Below are positions 1-7,300 of a DNA stretch of 64,000 bases, in pieces. Where the stretch lies: positions 1-64,000 of the forward strand of contig CALXTM010000001.1 in NCBI GenBank assembly GCA_944391415.1, written 5' to 3'. How positions within the stretch are numbered: position 1 is the first letter of the stretch; every line of letters begins with the position of its first letter. The notes under the pieces were generated by a model. The model searched no databases and was not told the origin of the DNA. It saw only the letters and a list, made by a program, of their open reading frames with translations. This stretch comes from an uncultured Alphaproteobacteria bacterium (GTDB lineage Bacteria; Pseudomonadota; Alphaproteobacteria; RF32; CAG-239). The position numbers and the translations under genes are program-made.

Positions 1-77
1 TTCCTGATTCTGTTCAGTGAAGTCCTTTTTTGTTTTGGCTTATCTTCTTGGGCGGCTTCGAACTAAAGTTCGTCTTG
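1..77. repeat. 77-bp direct repeat, copy 1
   Basis: Bases 1-77 are identical to 251-327. The unit holds the right half of a terminator-like hairpin and a small palindrome, CGAACT-AA-AGTTCG, near its right end. The window edge cuts the left side, so the first copy's full extent is unknown. The second copy abuts the stop codon of the DksA/TraR-like gene, which suggests duplication of that gene's 3' terminator segment. Confidence 0.9.
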
Positions 78-120
78 CTCGTAGGGCTCAAAATTTTTCG
101 CCAACTCGCTTCGGTCACTT

Positions 121-173
121 GTTTTGTAATCTTTGTTGTGGCGATTTACATCGCCTCACAAAAATAACAAAAC
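121..173. repeat. Long imperfect inverted repeat
   Basis: Left arm 121-145 and right arm 150-173 are reverse complements apart from a few mismatches and one indel, around a TTAC loop (146-149). No coding capacity is visible. The same TTAC loop occurs in a hairpin of the 143-bp repeat found elsewhere in this window, so the two may belong to one class of palindromic element; that link is inference. Confidence 0.6.
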
Positions 174-188
174 TACGCCTCTTGTGGT

Positions 189-216
189 AAAAAACACCGG
201 AGCAACGGTGTTTTTT
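189..216. terminator. Bidirectional intrinsic terminator
   Basis: AAAACACCG (191-199) pairs with CGGTGTTTT (206-214) around a six-base loop, with A and T tracts on both sides. It can act on either strand and lies downstream of the minus-strand DksA/TraR-like gene, after a first terminator. Confidence 0.7.
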
Positions 217-241
217 ATCCTCGAGCCCGAGCTCACCAATT

Positions 242-281
242 AAAAAGGATTTCCTGATTCTGTTCAGTGAAGTCCTTTTTT
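242..281 (-). terminator. Terminator after the DksA/TraR-like gene
   Basis: Bases 242-253 pair with 269-280 (12 bp including one wobble) around a 15-base loop. The A tract on the left becomes a U tract for minus-strand transcripts coming from the zinc-finger gene that ends at 329. Confidence 0.7.
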
Positions 282-327
282 GTTTTGGCTTATCTTCTTG
301 GGCGGCTTCGAACTAAAGTTCGTCTTG
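251..327. repeat. 77-bp direct repeat, copy 2
   Basis: Identical to bases 1-77, 250 bp apart. It ends two bases from the stop codon of the minus-strand zinc-finger gene and overlaps its terminator, so it probably forms that gene's 3' untranslated region. Confidence 0.9.
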
Positions 328-328
328 T

Positions 329-595
329 CTATTTAAGCTGGCTGTCTTTGCTGCCACGGCGATTATACAAGGATATTGCTTTGTTTTCGCGGTCAAATTC
401 TTCCTGGCAATGAATGCACAATCTTACCCCTGGCTGTGCCAAACGCCTGGCCTCCGGTATCGGCGCGCCACATTCCTCACAAAACTTGAGACTCTCACCG
501 TTAGAGGTGTTTTTGCGAACACGCGCAATCTCATCGTTTAGCGAATCTTCAATCTGCTGATTGACGGCGTTATCTCCGGCCCATCCTACTGCCAT
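329..595 (-). CDS. DksA/TraR-family C4 zinc-finger protein (YbiI-like)
   Basis: A protein of 88 residues with the zinc-finger signature C-x2-C (CEEC, near residue 40) and C-x2-C (CIHC, near residue 60) and the conserved stretch PIPEARRLAQPG between them. This is the short TraR/YbiI branch of the DksA superfamily, common in proteobacteria and phages. Long DksA proteins bind the secondary channel of RNA polymerase and adjust transcription with ppGpp; the short forms may imitate this, but their role is less clear. It lacks the long coiled-coil N-terminus of true DksA. Family assignment is strong, function is not. Confidence 0.85.
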   Translation of the reverse strand: MAVGWAGDNAVNQQIEDSLNDEIARVRKNTSNGESLKFCEECGAPIPEARRLAQPGVRLCIHCQEEFDRENKAISLYNRRGSKDSQLK

Positions 596-616
596 GACTT
601 ATCTCCGTTTAATATA

Positions 617-1090
617 TTATTTTTGCACAATATCTGCCAAAGAAAAAGATATTACTTTGCCTAAATCTTCGAGGCTGGTCTCTACCTGCAAGCCTCGTCG
701 GCCGCCGCTAAAAATGATGCTTGAAAAATTTTGGGCCGAAGAATCGATAGTGGTGGTAAAAAATTTTTTCATCCCAATGGGCGAACAACCACCATGAACA
801 TACCCCGTCAACGGCAAAAGTTCTTTGCTTTTTAGCATATCAACCGCTTTTTCGCCCACAGCTTCAGCGGCTTTTTTCAAATCGAGCTCGGCGGCTACCG
901 GCAGCATAAAAACATAATTTTTCTTTGATTTGGCAACGGTTACCAGTGTTTTGAAGACTTGTGCCGGATTTTCGCCCAAAGCAGCAGCGACTTCTTCGCC
1001 GCTTATGGCCTGTTCAGGATCATATTGATAATGCTTGTATGTCACATTATGCTTATCAAAAATGCGCATAGCATTGGTTTTTGCTTCCAT
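617..1090 (-). CDS. ybaK: YbaK/EbsC-type aminoacyl-tRNA deacylase
   Basis: A protein of 157 residues matching the YbaK/ProX superfamily along its length: an N-terminal region with the dipeptide HY and the segment GEEVAAALG, a central segment ending VFMLPVAAELDLKK, then the glycine-rich GYVHGGCSPIG loop, and SGGRRGLQVE near the end. Known members hydrolyse Cys-tRNA(Pro) made in error by prolyl-tRNA synthetase, acting in the cytoplasm. It follows the P1B ATPase unit on the same strand, 62 bases downstream, and may be read with it or alone. Confidence 0.88.
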   Translation of the reverse strand: MEAKTNAMRIFDKHNVTYKHYQYDPEQAISGEEVAAALGENPAQVFKTLVTVAKSKKNYVFMLPVAAELDLKKAAEAVGEKAVDMLKSKELLPLTGYVHGGCSPIGMKKFFTTTIDSSAQNFSSIIFSGGRRGLQVETSLEDLGKVISFSLADIVQK

Positions 1091-1152
1091 GGTTTTGCCT
1101 CAAAAATTGTTATTTTGGGCTGTTATAGCATCAAACAAATTAATTGAAAAGC

Positions 1153-3000
1153 CTATTTTTTATAAAGTCTTAGCGCCCTGACAGCGTTTAGAATGGCAAT
1201 TACCGAAACACCGACATCGGCAAAAACCGCCGCCCAAATAGAGGCCAATCCACAGGCACCAAGCCCTAACACCAAAAATTTGACCCCAATGGCAAAAATA
1301 ACATTTTCTCTGGCTATCAAAACAGTTCCGCGGGCAATTCTGATGGCATCGACAATTTTGTATGGTTCATCGGTCATAATTACCACATCGGCCGCCTCAA
1401 TAGCTGCATCAGAGCCAATGCCTCCCATAGCAATACCAATATCCGACCTGGCCAAAGACGGAGCATCATTAATACCGTCACCGACAAAAACCAAAGTTGA
1501 TCCGGTGGGCTTTTGTTTCATTAACTGCTCAAGTTTGGCAAGTTTGTCGGCCGGCAACAGCTCTGCAAAAACTTTGTCTAATCTTAAAATTTTGCCGATC
1601 TTGGCCGCAATATGTTTGTTATCGCCGGTGAGCATTACGGTTTGAGTGATACCTTGCTGTTTGAGGCTTGAAATAGCTGCGGGGGCATCGTTTTTCAGTT
1701 CATCTTCAACAGCAACAAAACCGCTATATTTACCATCGATTACTATGTAAACGGCTGTTTTGTTTGCGACTTTTTGCGGCAAGCTAACTCCAAAGTCCTG
1801 CAACATCTTGATATTGCCGGCTGCAACTTTTTTGCCGTCAAATTCTGCGGTAATGCCCTTACCTGATATTTCTTCGATTTTATCAATACGACTTAGATCA
1901 AATTTTTGATTCCACGCGGCTTTGATGGCCAATGCTATCGGGTGTGATGACATTGATTCTATATAGGCTGCCGTTTCAAGCAATTTTTCTTTGCTTATAC
2001 CTTGCGGCCTTATTTCGCTTATGACAAATTTACCTTTGGTTAGGGTGCCGGTTTTGTCAAATACTGCTGTGTGGACTTTGGACAAAGCCTCCAAATAGTT
2101 ACCCCCCTTGACCAAAACACCGCATTTAGATGCTGCACCGATACCGCCAAAAAAGCTCAGAGGTATTGAAATTACCAATGCACAAGGGCAAGAAATTACC
2201 AAAAACGTTATGGCGCGGTAGCTCCATTCGCGAAAAGTATCAAAACCCAACATCGGCGGAATAATAGCAATAAAAAGTGCTAAAAATACGACAATCGGAG
2301 TATACCATTTGGCAAAACGAGTAATAAAGTTCTCAAGCTCGGCTTTTTGTGATGAGGCATTCTCAACCAGATCCAAAATTTTGGCAATGGTTGACATACC
2401 ATATTCTTTGGTCGTTTTTACTTCAATTACTCCACTGAGATTGATACATCCGCTTAAAACTTCATCACCTTTGGTAACATCACGCGGCAGGCTTTCGCCA
2501 GTTAGTGCTGCCGTGTCAAGACTTGAATCACCTTTGGTGATAAGACCGTCCAATGGAACTCTCTCGCCGGCTTTTACGACTATAATTTCGCCAACTTTGA
2601 CATCCTCGGGACTTACCTTGATGATTTTATTGTGCCGTAAAACATTGGCATAATCAGGGCGAATGTTCATCAAAGCACTAATTGATTGACGCGAGCGGTT
2701 AACCGCATATTTTTGAAAAAATTCTCCAACTTGGAAAAACAACATAACCGCAACTGCTTCGGCATACTCGCCCAAATACCAAGCACCAAATGTGGCCAAC
2801 GACATTAAGAAATTTTCATCAAATACCTGACCTCTTATAATATTGCGCAAGGCTTTGAGGATGATTTCCCAGCCAACAATAAAATACGAAACCAGAAGCA
2901 AGCCAATTTGCAAATTTTGCGGAATCGGCAGCCACGATAAGGCAAACAACAAACCGGCGGCAATAATTAACAACAATGATTTCTTGAGTTTCTTATTCAT
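1153..3000 (-). CDS. P1B-type heavy-metal ATPase (Zn/Cd/Pb class) without N-terminal metal-binding domain
   Basis: A P-type ATPase of 615 residues. Visible motifs in order are the actuator LTGES, the membrane metal site SCPCAL, the phosphorylation site DKTGTLTKG, the P1B marker SSHPIA and the hinge GDGINDAPSLA. The last membrane helix carries ADVGVSV, with the acidic residue typical of the zinc/cadmium/lead exporters (ZntA/CadA group) rather than copper pumps. It exports metal across the inner membrane. The usual N-terminal HMA domain is absent and is instead encoded by the gene directly upstream. Ten bases separate the two genes, so they are surely co-transcribed. Confidence 0.92.
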   Translation of the reverse strand: MNKKLKKSLLLIIAAGLLFALSWLPIPQNLQIGLLLVSYFIVGWEIILKALRNIIRGQVFDENFLMSLATFGAWYLGEYAEAVAVMLFFQVGEFFQKYAVNRSRQSISALMNIRPDYANVLRHNKIIKVSPEDVKVGEIIVVKAGERVPLDGLITKGDSSLDTAALTGESLPRDVTKGDEVLSGCINLSGVIEVKTTKEYGMSTIAKILDLVENASSQKAELENFITRFAKWYTPIVVFLALFIAIIPPMLGFDTFREWSYRAITFLVISCPCALVISIPLSFFGGIGAASKCGVLVKGGNYLEALSKVHTAVFDKTGTLTKGKFVISEIRPQGISKEKLLETAAYIESMSSHPIALAIKAAWNQKFDLSRIDKIEEISGKGITAEFDGKKVAAGNIKMLQDFGVSLPQKVANKTAVYIVIDGKYSGFVAVEDELKNDAPAAISSLKQQGITQTVMLTGDNKHIAAKIGKILRLDKVFAELLPADKLAKLEQLMKQKPTGSTLVFVGDGINDAPSLARSDIGIAMGGIGSDAAIEAADVVIMTDEPYKIVDAIRIARGTVLIARENVIFAIGVKFLVLGLGACGLASIWAAVFADVGVSVIAILNAVRALRLYKK

Positions 3001-3009
3001 TGAAACGCC

Positions 3010-3225
3010 TCACATAACAATGGTGCAATCAGGTTCTATTTTGTTTACGACCTTTTTGATTTCTGACATAATTTCTGTTAAATCAGAATCGGTTTCAACT
3101 GTCAGCTTTTGGCCGATAAAACTTACAGATGCATCTTTTACGCCTGATATTTTGCGGATAGCATCCTCAATTTTGGCAGCACAGTTAGCACAATCCAAAT
3201 CTTCAATTTGATAGCTTTTTTTCAT
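3010..3225 (-). CDS. Free-standing HMA heavy-metal-binding protein
   Basis: A small protein of 71 residues starting MKKSYQIEDLDC, with the HMA metal-binding motif DCANCAAK (C-x2-C) and the ferredoxin-like pattern ending in an acidic tail. An in-frame ATG lies further upstream (3288), but the start at 3225 has a good GAGG site and leaves the operator-like palindrome outside the gene. It corresponds to the metal-binding domain normally fused to CadA/ZntA ATPases and probably hands metal to the ATPase encoded next. Confidence 0.88.
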   Translation of the reverse strand: MKKSYQIEDLDCANCAAKIEDAIRKISGVKDASVSFIGQKLTVETDSDLTEIMSEIKKVVNKIEPDCTIVM

Positions 3226-3240
3226 TTTAACCTCACTTAA

Positions 3241-3264
3241 ACAATTAAATATATGTTTAATTGT
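3241..3264. promoter_or_regulatory. Perfect inverted repeat, likely ArsR-family operator
   Basis: ACAATTAAA (3241-3249) and TTTAATTGT (3256-3264) form a perfect 9-bp inverted repeat with a six-base spacer. It sits in the 78-bp gap between the ArsR regulator gene and the HMA/ATPase genes. ArsR/SmtB proteins bind such AT-rich dyads overlapping the promoter of the genes they repress. The palindrome is seen; the binding is inferred. Confidence 0.65.
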
Positions 3265-3303
3265 ATTATAAAAAAATGCTGCCGTCAACCCCCTATTCTG
3301 TTA

Positions 3304-3669
3304 TTATTTAATTGTTGGGCATTGGATATCCAAAATATCGTCCAAAGCCTTGTGGACAAGCTTGGCCTGAGTATTGCTGGCCAAACGATAATACATTTCT
3401 TTGCCGGCACGACGATTTTCGATAAGAGACGCCGCTTTAAGAAGACGGAGATGATGCGATACTGCAGGCGAACTCATATTAACCATTACGGCAATGTTGT
3501 TGACGCAGGTTTCATGATGGCAGAGCAACCATAATATTTTGAGCCTGGTTGCATCACTTATCAGCTGAAATATTTCGGCCGTTTTTACAAATGATATATC
3601 TTGCGGCATATTAGCCAAAAATGGCATGTCGCCGTTATCATGTTGATGAATTTTGCAAACAGATTTCAT
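3304..3669 (-). CDS. ArsR/SmtB-family metal-responsive repressor
   Basis: A winged-helix regulator of about 121 residues. The recognition region reads MSSPAVSHHLRLLKAASLI, followed by a wing with AGKEMYYRLA. A cysteine in the ETCVNNIA helix, histidines and a cysteine near the N-terminus (CKIHQHD) and a C-terminal DIQC are candidate metal ligands. An ATG at 3681 is in frame, but GGAG sits six bases before the ATG at 3669, which is preferred. It lies just upstream of the HMA and P1B ATPase genes on the same strand and very likely represses them until zinc, cadmium or lead binds. The exact metal cannot be read. Confidence 0.88.
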   Translation of the reverse strand: MKSVCKIHQHDNGDMPFLANMPQDISFVKTAEIFQLISDATRLKILWLLCHHETCVNNIAVMVNMSSPAVSHHLRLLKAASLIENRRAGKEMYYRLASNTQAKLVHKALDDILDIQCPTIK

Positions 3670-3785
3670 ATTATGCTCCATATTTTTTTAAGATAATAAT
3701 CTAATTTAATTAATAAAATCTAAAACAACAAATGCCTTTGACCGTCGATATTATAAAAAAAATTACCAACAATTAAAATTTATGC

Positions 3786-3814
3786 TGGACAATATATTTT
3801 TTTTGTTTTATAAA
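3786..3814 (+). promoter_or_regulatory. Promoter of tRNA-Phe
   Basis: A -35 box TGGACA (3786-3791) is followed after 17 bases by a -10 box TATAAA (3809-3814), which puts the start about 30 bases before the mature tRNA. The same TGGACA with the same spacing occurs before asnS. Confidence 0.65.
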
Positions 3815-3849
3815 GCCTGCGTTGGTTCAAGCTTGAATGGCTTGTCAAT

Positions 3850-3925
<76 letters not shown>

Positions 3926-3934
3926 TTTTTTATA

Positions 3935-3960
3935 AAAACCCGCAATCATATGCGGGTTTT
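3935..3960 (+). terminator. Terminator of tRNA-Phe
   Basis: AAAACCCGCA (3935-3944) pairs with TGCGGGTTTT (3951-3960) around a six-base loop. It ends the tRNA transcript 23 bases before ogt. Confidence 0.85.
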
Positions 3961-3982
3961 ACTGTATCCGTAGGATATACAA

Positions 3983-4447
3983 ATGAATTATACTGTTTAT
4001 ACATCGCCTCTGGGCCTTATAGAAATTAAAGAACAAGATGGTTGCTTGACCAACCTTTCTTTTGTTACAGAGCCTTCGGAATCGCAAAAGCATCAAGCAT
4101 CATCTACTGTGCTTAAAGTTGCCTGCAGGCAATTGGATGAATATTTTACCGGAAAAAGAAAATATTTTGATTTGCCGCTTGCACCAAAAGGAACCGATTT
4201 TCAACAAAAAATTTGGCATGAATTACAAAAAATCGACTATGGGACAACCAAAACCTATGCTGATATTGCCGCTGCCATTGGCAATACCAAAGCTTGTCGC
4301 GCGGTCGGGCAGGCAAACAATAAAAACCCGATTGCAATTATCATTCCCTGTCACAGGGTTATCGGCAAATCGGGAAATTTGATAGGATATGCGGCAGGAA
4401 TCGCCTTGAAACAAAAACTGCTTGACCTTGAAAAACGATATAAATAA
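3983..4447 (+). CDS. ogt: Methylated-DNA--protein-cysteine methyltransferase
   Basis: A protein of 154 residues. The active-site motif IIPCHRVIG places the methyl-accepting cysteine at residue 123, and the preceding helix-turn-helix region TYADIAAAIGN with ACRAVGQAN is the usual DNA-binding part. It repairs O6-methylguanine and O4-methylthymine by irreversible transfer of the alkyl group to itself. The length fits the Ogt form without the Ada regulatory domain. A GC-rich hairpin (about 4451-4475) follows the stop codon and may end the transcript. Confidence 0.93.
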   Translation: MNYTVYTSPLGLIEIKEQDGCLTNLSFVTEPSESQKHQASSTVLKVACRQLDEYFTGKRKYFDLPLAPKGTDFQQKIWHELQKIDYGTTKTYADIAAAIGNTKACRAVGQANNKNPIAIIIPCHRVIGKSGNLIGYAAGIALKQKLLDLEKRYK

Positions 4448-4508
4448 ATTTGTCCCCGCCTGAAACAGACGGGGACTGAGGTTCAAACTACCAATACAGC
4501 AACGGCAG

Positions 4509-5669
4509 TTATGCGGCGCGGCTCTTCTTTTGAGCTGCAAATTCATTCATACAGCCAATGATGTAGTCCATTTGCTCTTTGTCAAGGTATGGCGTCATCG
4601 GGATTGACAATACCGTCTTTGATAATTTTTCGCAAACCGGCAATGAACGAGTATTCCATTTGGCATAAGCAGTCTGGGTATTAACCGGACGCGGATAATA
4701 AGCACCGCAAGGAATGCCCTTGTCTTTAAGATAAGACATCAATTCATCACGATCATCGCAATTGATGGTGTACAAAGCATAGGCCGACTTGCAGCCTGGC
4801 AAAATTTGTTGTTTGCGGAAATAGCTGTCCAACTCATTATCATAACGAGCGGCTACCTTGGAACGAGCCTCAAGCTCTTGATCCAAAACTGTTAGTTTGA
4901 GCAACAAAACCGCACCTTGGAAGCTATTCATACGACCGGTCATTCCAAGACGAATGTTATCATAGTGATCGGTTGCACTCATGCCGTGAACACGACAAGA
5001 TTTGAGGAGCTCATTTTCTTCCTCGGAATTGGTAAATGTGGCACCGCCGTCACCAAAACCACCCAAAGGTTTGGTCGGATAAAAAGATGTGGCAGTCATA
5101 TCGGCGATAGAGCCTGATCTCTTACCTTTGTATACCGAACCATAGCCTTGGCAAGAATCGGACAAAACTTTCATATTGTTTTTATGTGCAATTTCCAAAA
5201 TGGCATCATAATCACACGGAGAGCCAAAAATATCAACCGGAATTACGACTTTGGGCGTAAGCTTGCCCTCTTTCTTTACCTCGGCAATGGCACGCTCCAA
5301 ATCTTTAACATCCATATCATAGGTATTAGGATCAGAATCGACAAAAATCGGTGTAGCACCAACTATGGCAACACATTCGGCAGAGGCAACAAAAGTAAAC
5401 GAAGAAACAAATACGGCATCGCCCTTGCCTATGCCCCAGGCCATCAATGCCAATGTCAGAGCATCGGTACCCGAACCGCAGGTGGCGCAATATTTGCTGC
5501 CGGAATAGTTAGCTAAGGCGACGTCCAACTCTTTGGTCTCTGGTCCCTGGCAATAACCGCCGTGATCCAAAATTTTCTTGAAGGCGTCTAAAAATTTTTG
5601 CTGACCAATAACCGCTTGTGTGGTTTTGCAGTCAAACAATGGGATTGCTTTTTCTGGTTTCTTTAACAT
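4509..5669 (-). CDS. DegT/DnrJ/EryC1/StrS-family PLP aminotransferase
   Basis: A protein of 386 residues. SGTDALTLALMAWGIGKGD and SFTFVASAECVAIVGATPIFVD near the N-terminus are typical of the family, and SFYPTKPLGGFGDGG carries the lysine that binds pyridoxal phosphate. Members transfer an amino group to nucleotide-linked keto-sugars for lipopolysaccharide, capsule or glycosylated flagellin. No sugar-pathway genes lie next to it, so the substrate is unknown. It is convergent with ogt and has a single-gene setting. Confidence 0.88.
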   Translation of the reverse strand: MLKKPEKAIPLFDCKTTQAVIGQQKFLDAFKKILDHGGYCQGPETKELDVALANYSGSKYCATCGSGTDALTLALMAWGIGKGDAVFVSSFTFVASAECVAIVGATPIFVDSDPNTYDMDVKDLERAIAEVKKEGKLTPKVVIPVDIFGSPCDYDAILEIAHKNNMKVLSDSCQGYGSVYKGKRSGSIADMTATSFYPTKPLGGFGDGGATFTNSEEENELLKSCRVHGMSATDHYDNIRLGMTGRMNSFQGAVLLLKLTVLDQELEARSKVAARYDNELDSYFRKQQILPGCKSAYALYTINCDDRDELMSYLKDKGIPCGAYYPRPVNTQTAYAKWNTRSLPVCEKLSKTVLSIPMTPYLDKEQMDYIIGCMNEFAAQKKSRAA

Positions 5670-5866
5670 CTGTTTTTCCTCAAATTATCAGTTCTTTTTG
5701 CTGGGGTTGATATTATGAAAAAAGATTACCAAAAGCAAAACACAAAATATGTCTTTTTTGTAACATTTGGAAAATTTTGTTTTTTCAATGCAGAAACGGT
5801 TGATTTTAACAAAAAAAATGTTATAGTTCTTGCTGAACAGAATGCTCATTTAACGGAGATAATAAA

Positions 5867-6619
5867 GTGAATAAATTAAAAGCCTTGGTGACTGTTTCTT
5901 GTCTTGTATTGTTGTCTGCCTGCACGACGACAATTCACCGGGCGGATGAAAATGCCGACCCTTATGAAAATGTAAATCGTAAAATTTTTGAATTTAATGA
6001 CGGTTTTTACCGCAATATCGGTTTTCCCATCGAAAGGGCATACCGCAAAATAACTACCAAATCCATACGTAACCGTGTATCAGATTTTGTTTCTAATATG
6101 GATGAGCCAATATCTACCGTAAACTATTTATTGCAGCTCAAGCCAAAAGAAACCGCCGTCAGCGTGGCAAGATTTGCCATAAACTCGACCTTGGGCTTGG
6201 CCGGATTATTTGATGTGGCCTCAGGCTGGGGATTGGAACAAGACCAGACTACAACGGGGGCAACCCTTGCCTCTTGGTGTATTGCCGACGGACCATATAT
6301 TGTCGTTCCGCTGGTTGGTCCCAGCACCCCAAGAAACCTTATTGGATCCAGTGCTGATTTCTTGGCAGATCCGGTATATTGGATGACCATTAACGATGCC
6401 AACTATTCTGCCAAAATATCGTATCCTTATACTTTTGTAAAATATGTTTCGAAATACGAAAGTTATATGGATTTGTATGAAGAATTAACCAAAAACGCCG
6501 TCGATCCTTATGTTGCCATAAGGTCGGCATATTTACAAAACCAACAAAAATACAGATGTCGATTTGCCGAAGAGGAACAAGCGCCGTCTTATGACTTCGA
6601 CTTTGATATTGAAGAATAA
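5867..6619 (+). CDS. mlaA: MlaA/VacJ-family outer-membrane lipoprotein
   Basis: A lipoprotein of 250 residues that starts with GTG after a GGAG site. The signal peptide ends in the lipobox LLSAC (cysteine near residue 19). The body shows family features: DPYENVNRKIFEFND, a central glycine-rich segment around TLGLAGLFDVAS, and IVVPLVGPSTPRN. MlaA forms a ring in the outer membrane and passes mislocalised phospholipids to MlaC. The next gene, 27 bases on, encodes the MlaC partner, so the pair is an operon; the MlaFED transporter is not in this window. Confidence 0.93.
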   Translation: MNKLKALVTVSCLVLLSACTTTIHRADENADPYENVNRKIFEFNDGFYRNIGFPIERAYRKITTKSIRNRVSDFVSNMDEPISTVNYLLQLKPKETAVSVARFAINSTLGLAGLFDVASGWGLEQDQTTTGATLASWCIADGPYIVVPLVGPSTPRNLIGSSADFLADPVYWMTINDANYSAKISYPYTFVKYVSKYESYMDLYEELTKNAVDPYVAIRSAYLQNQQKYRCRFAEEEQAPSYDFDFDIEE

Positions 6620-6646
6620 CCCCAAAACTTTATAGAGGACCAAAAC

Positions 6647-7264
6647 ATGAAACTTAAACTCTTTGCTTTTATGCTAGCCATTGCAGCGGCTTTTTCTTTT
6701 AATGCCAATGCTCAGGTTGATGCTACAGCCGCTGAAAAATTTATTAAAGACACCACCGCCAAAGGAATTGAGCAAATTATCAATGCCAATATCCCTCAAG
6801 CCGAAAAAGACAAGCGTTTTTATGACCTCTTAAACGGAGCTCTTGATCTTGATTTTATCGGACAGTTTGTATTGGGGCGCAATTGGCGGACGGCAACCCC
6901 CGAACAACGCAAAGAATTTATTGCGGTTTATCGTGATCTTAATATTGCTACTTGGTCAAAGCGCTTTAACGAATTTAAGGGAAAAGACTTTGTGTTTAAG
7001 GGGACAACCCCATCTTCGTCAAAAGGACAGATATTTGTTGACTCGGTTGTGCCGATGGACCAAGGAGAGCCGGCAAAAGTGGTTTGGCGCGTAAGAGAAA
7101 AGAACGGCAACTATAAAATCGTCGATATTATCATTGAAGGCGTAAGCTTGGCTCAGTCGGCCAGAAGCGAATATACCGCCTTTATCAAAAACAACCCCGG
7201 CGGGGTAGATGCCTTGATTGCCGACTTGCAAGCCAAATTAAAAGCTCAAAAATCTACTAAATAA
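6647..7264 (+). CDS. mlaC: MlaC/Ttg2D-family periplasmic phospholipid shuttle
   Basis: A protein of 205 residues with a cleavable signal peptide ending near ANAQ (residue 23). The body has the family pattern: DFIGQFVLGRNWRTATPEQRKEF and, later, WRVREKNGNYKIVDIIIEGVS. MlaC carries phospholipids between MlaA at the outer membrane and MlaFEDB at the inner membrane. It is second in an operon with mlaA and is followed directly by an intrinsic terminator. Confidence 0.92.
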   Translation: MKLKLFAFMLAIAAAFSFNANAQVDATAAEKFIKDTTAKGIEQIINANIPQAEKDKRFYDLLNGALDLDFIGQFVLGRNWRTATPEQRKEFIAVYRDLNIATWSKRFNEFKGKDFVFKGTTPSSSKGQIFVDSVVPMDQGEPAKVVWRVREKNGNYKIVDIIIEGVSLAQSARSEYTAFIKNNPGGVDALIADLQAKLKAQKSTK

Positions 7265-7268
7265 TCTA

Positions 7269-7300
7269 AAAATAAAGCCCTCCTCCGAGGGCTTTATTTT
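7269..7300. terminator. Bidirectional terminator between mlaC and gatB
   Basis: A 14-bp stem (left arm to 7282, right arm from 7287) with the loop CTCC is flanked by A- and T-rich tracts. It separates the convergent mlaC and gatB genes and can serve both. Confidence 0.85.
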
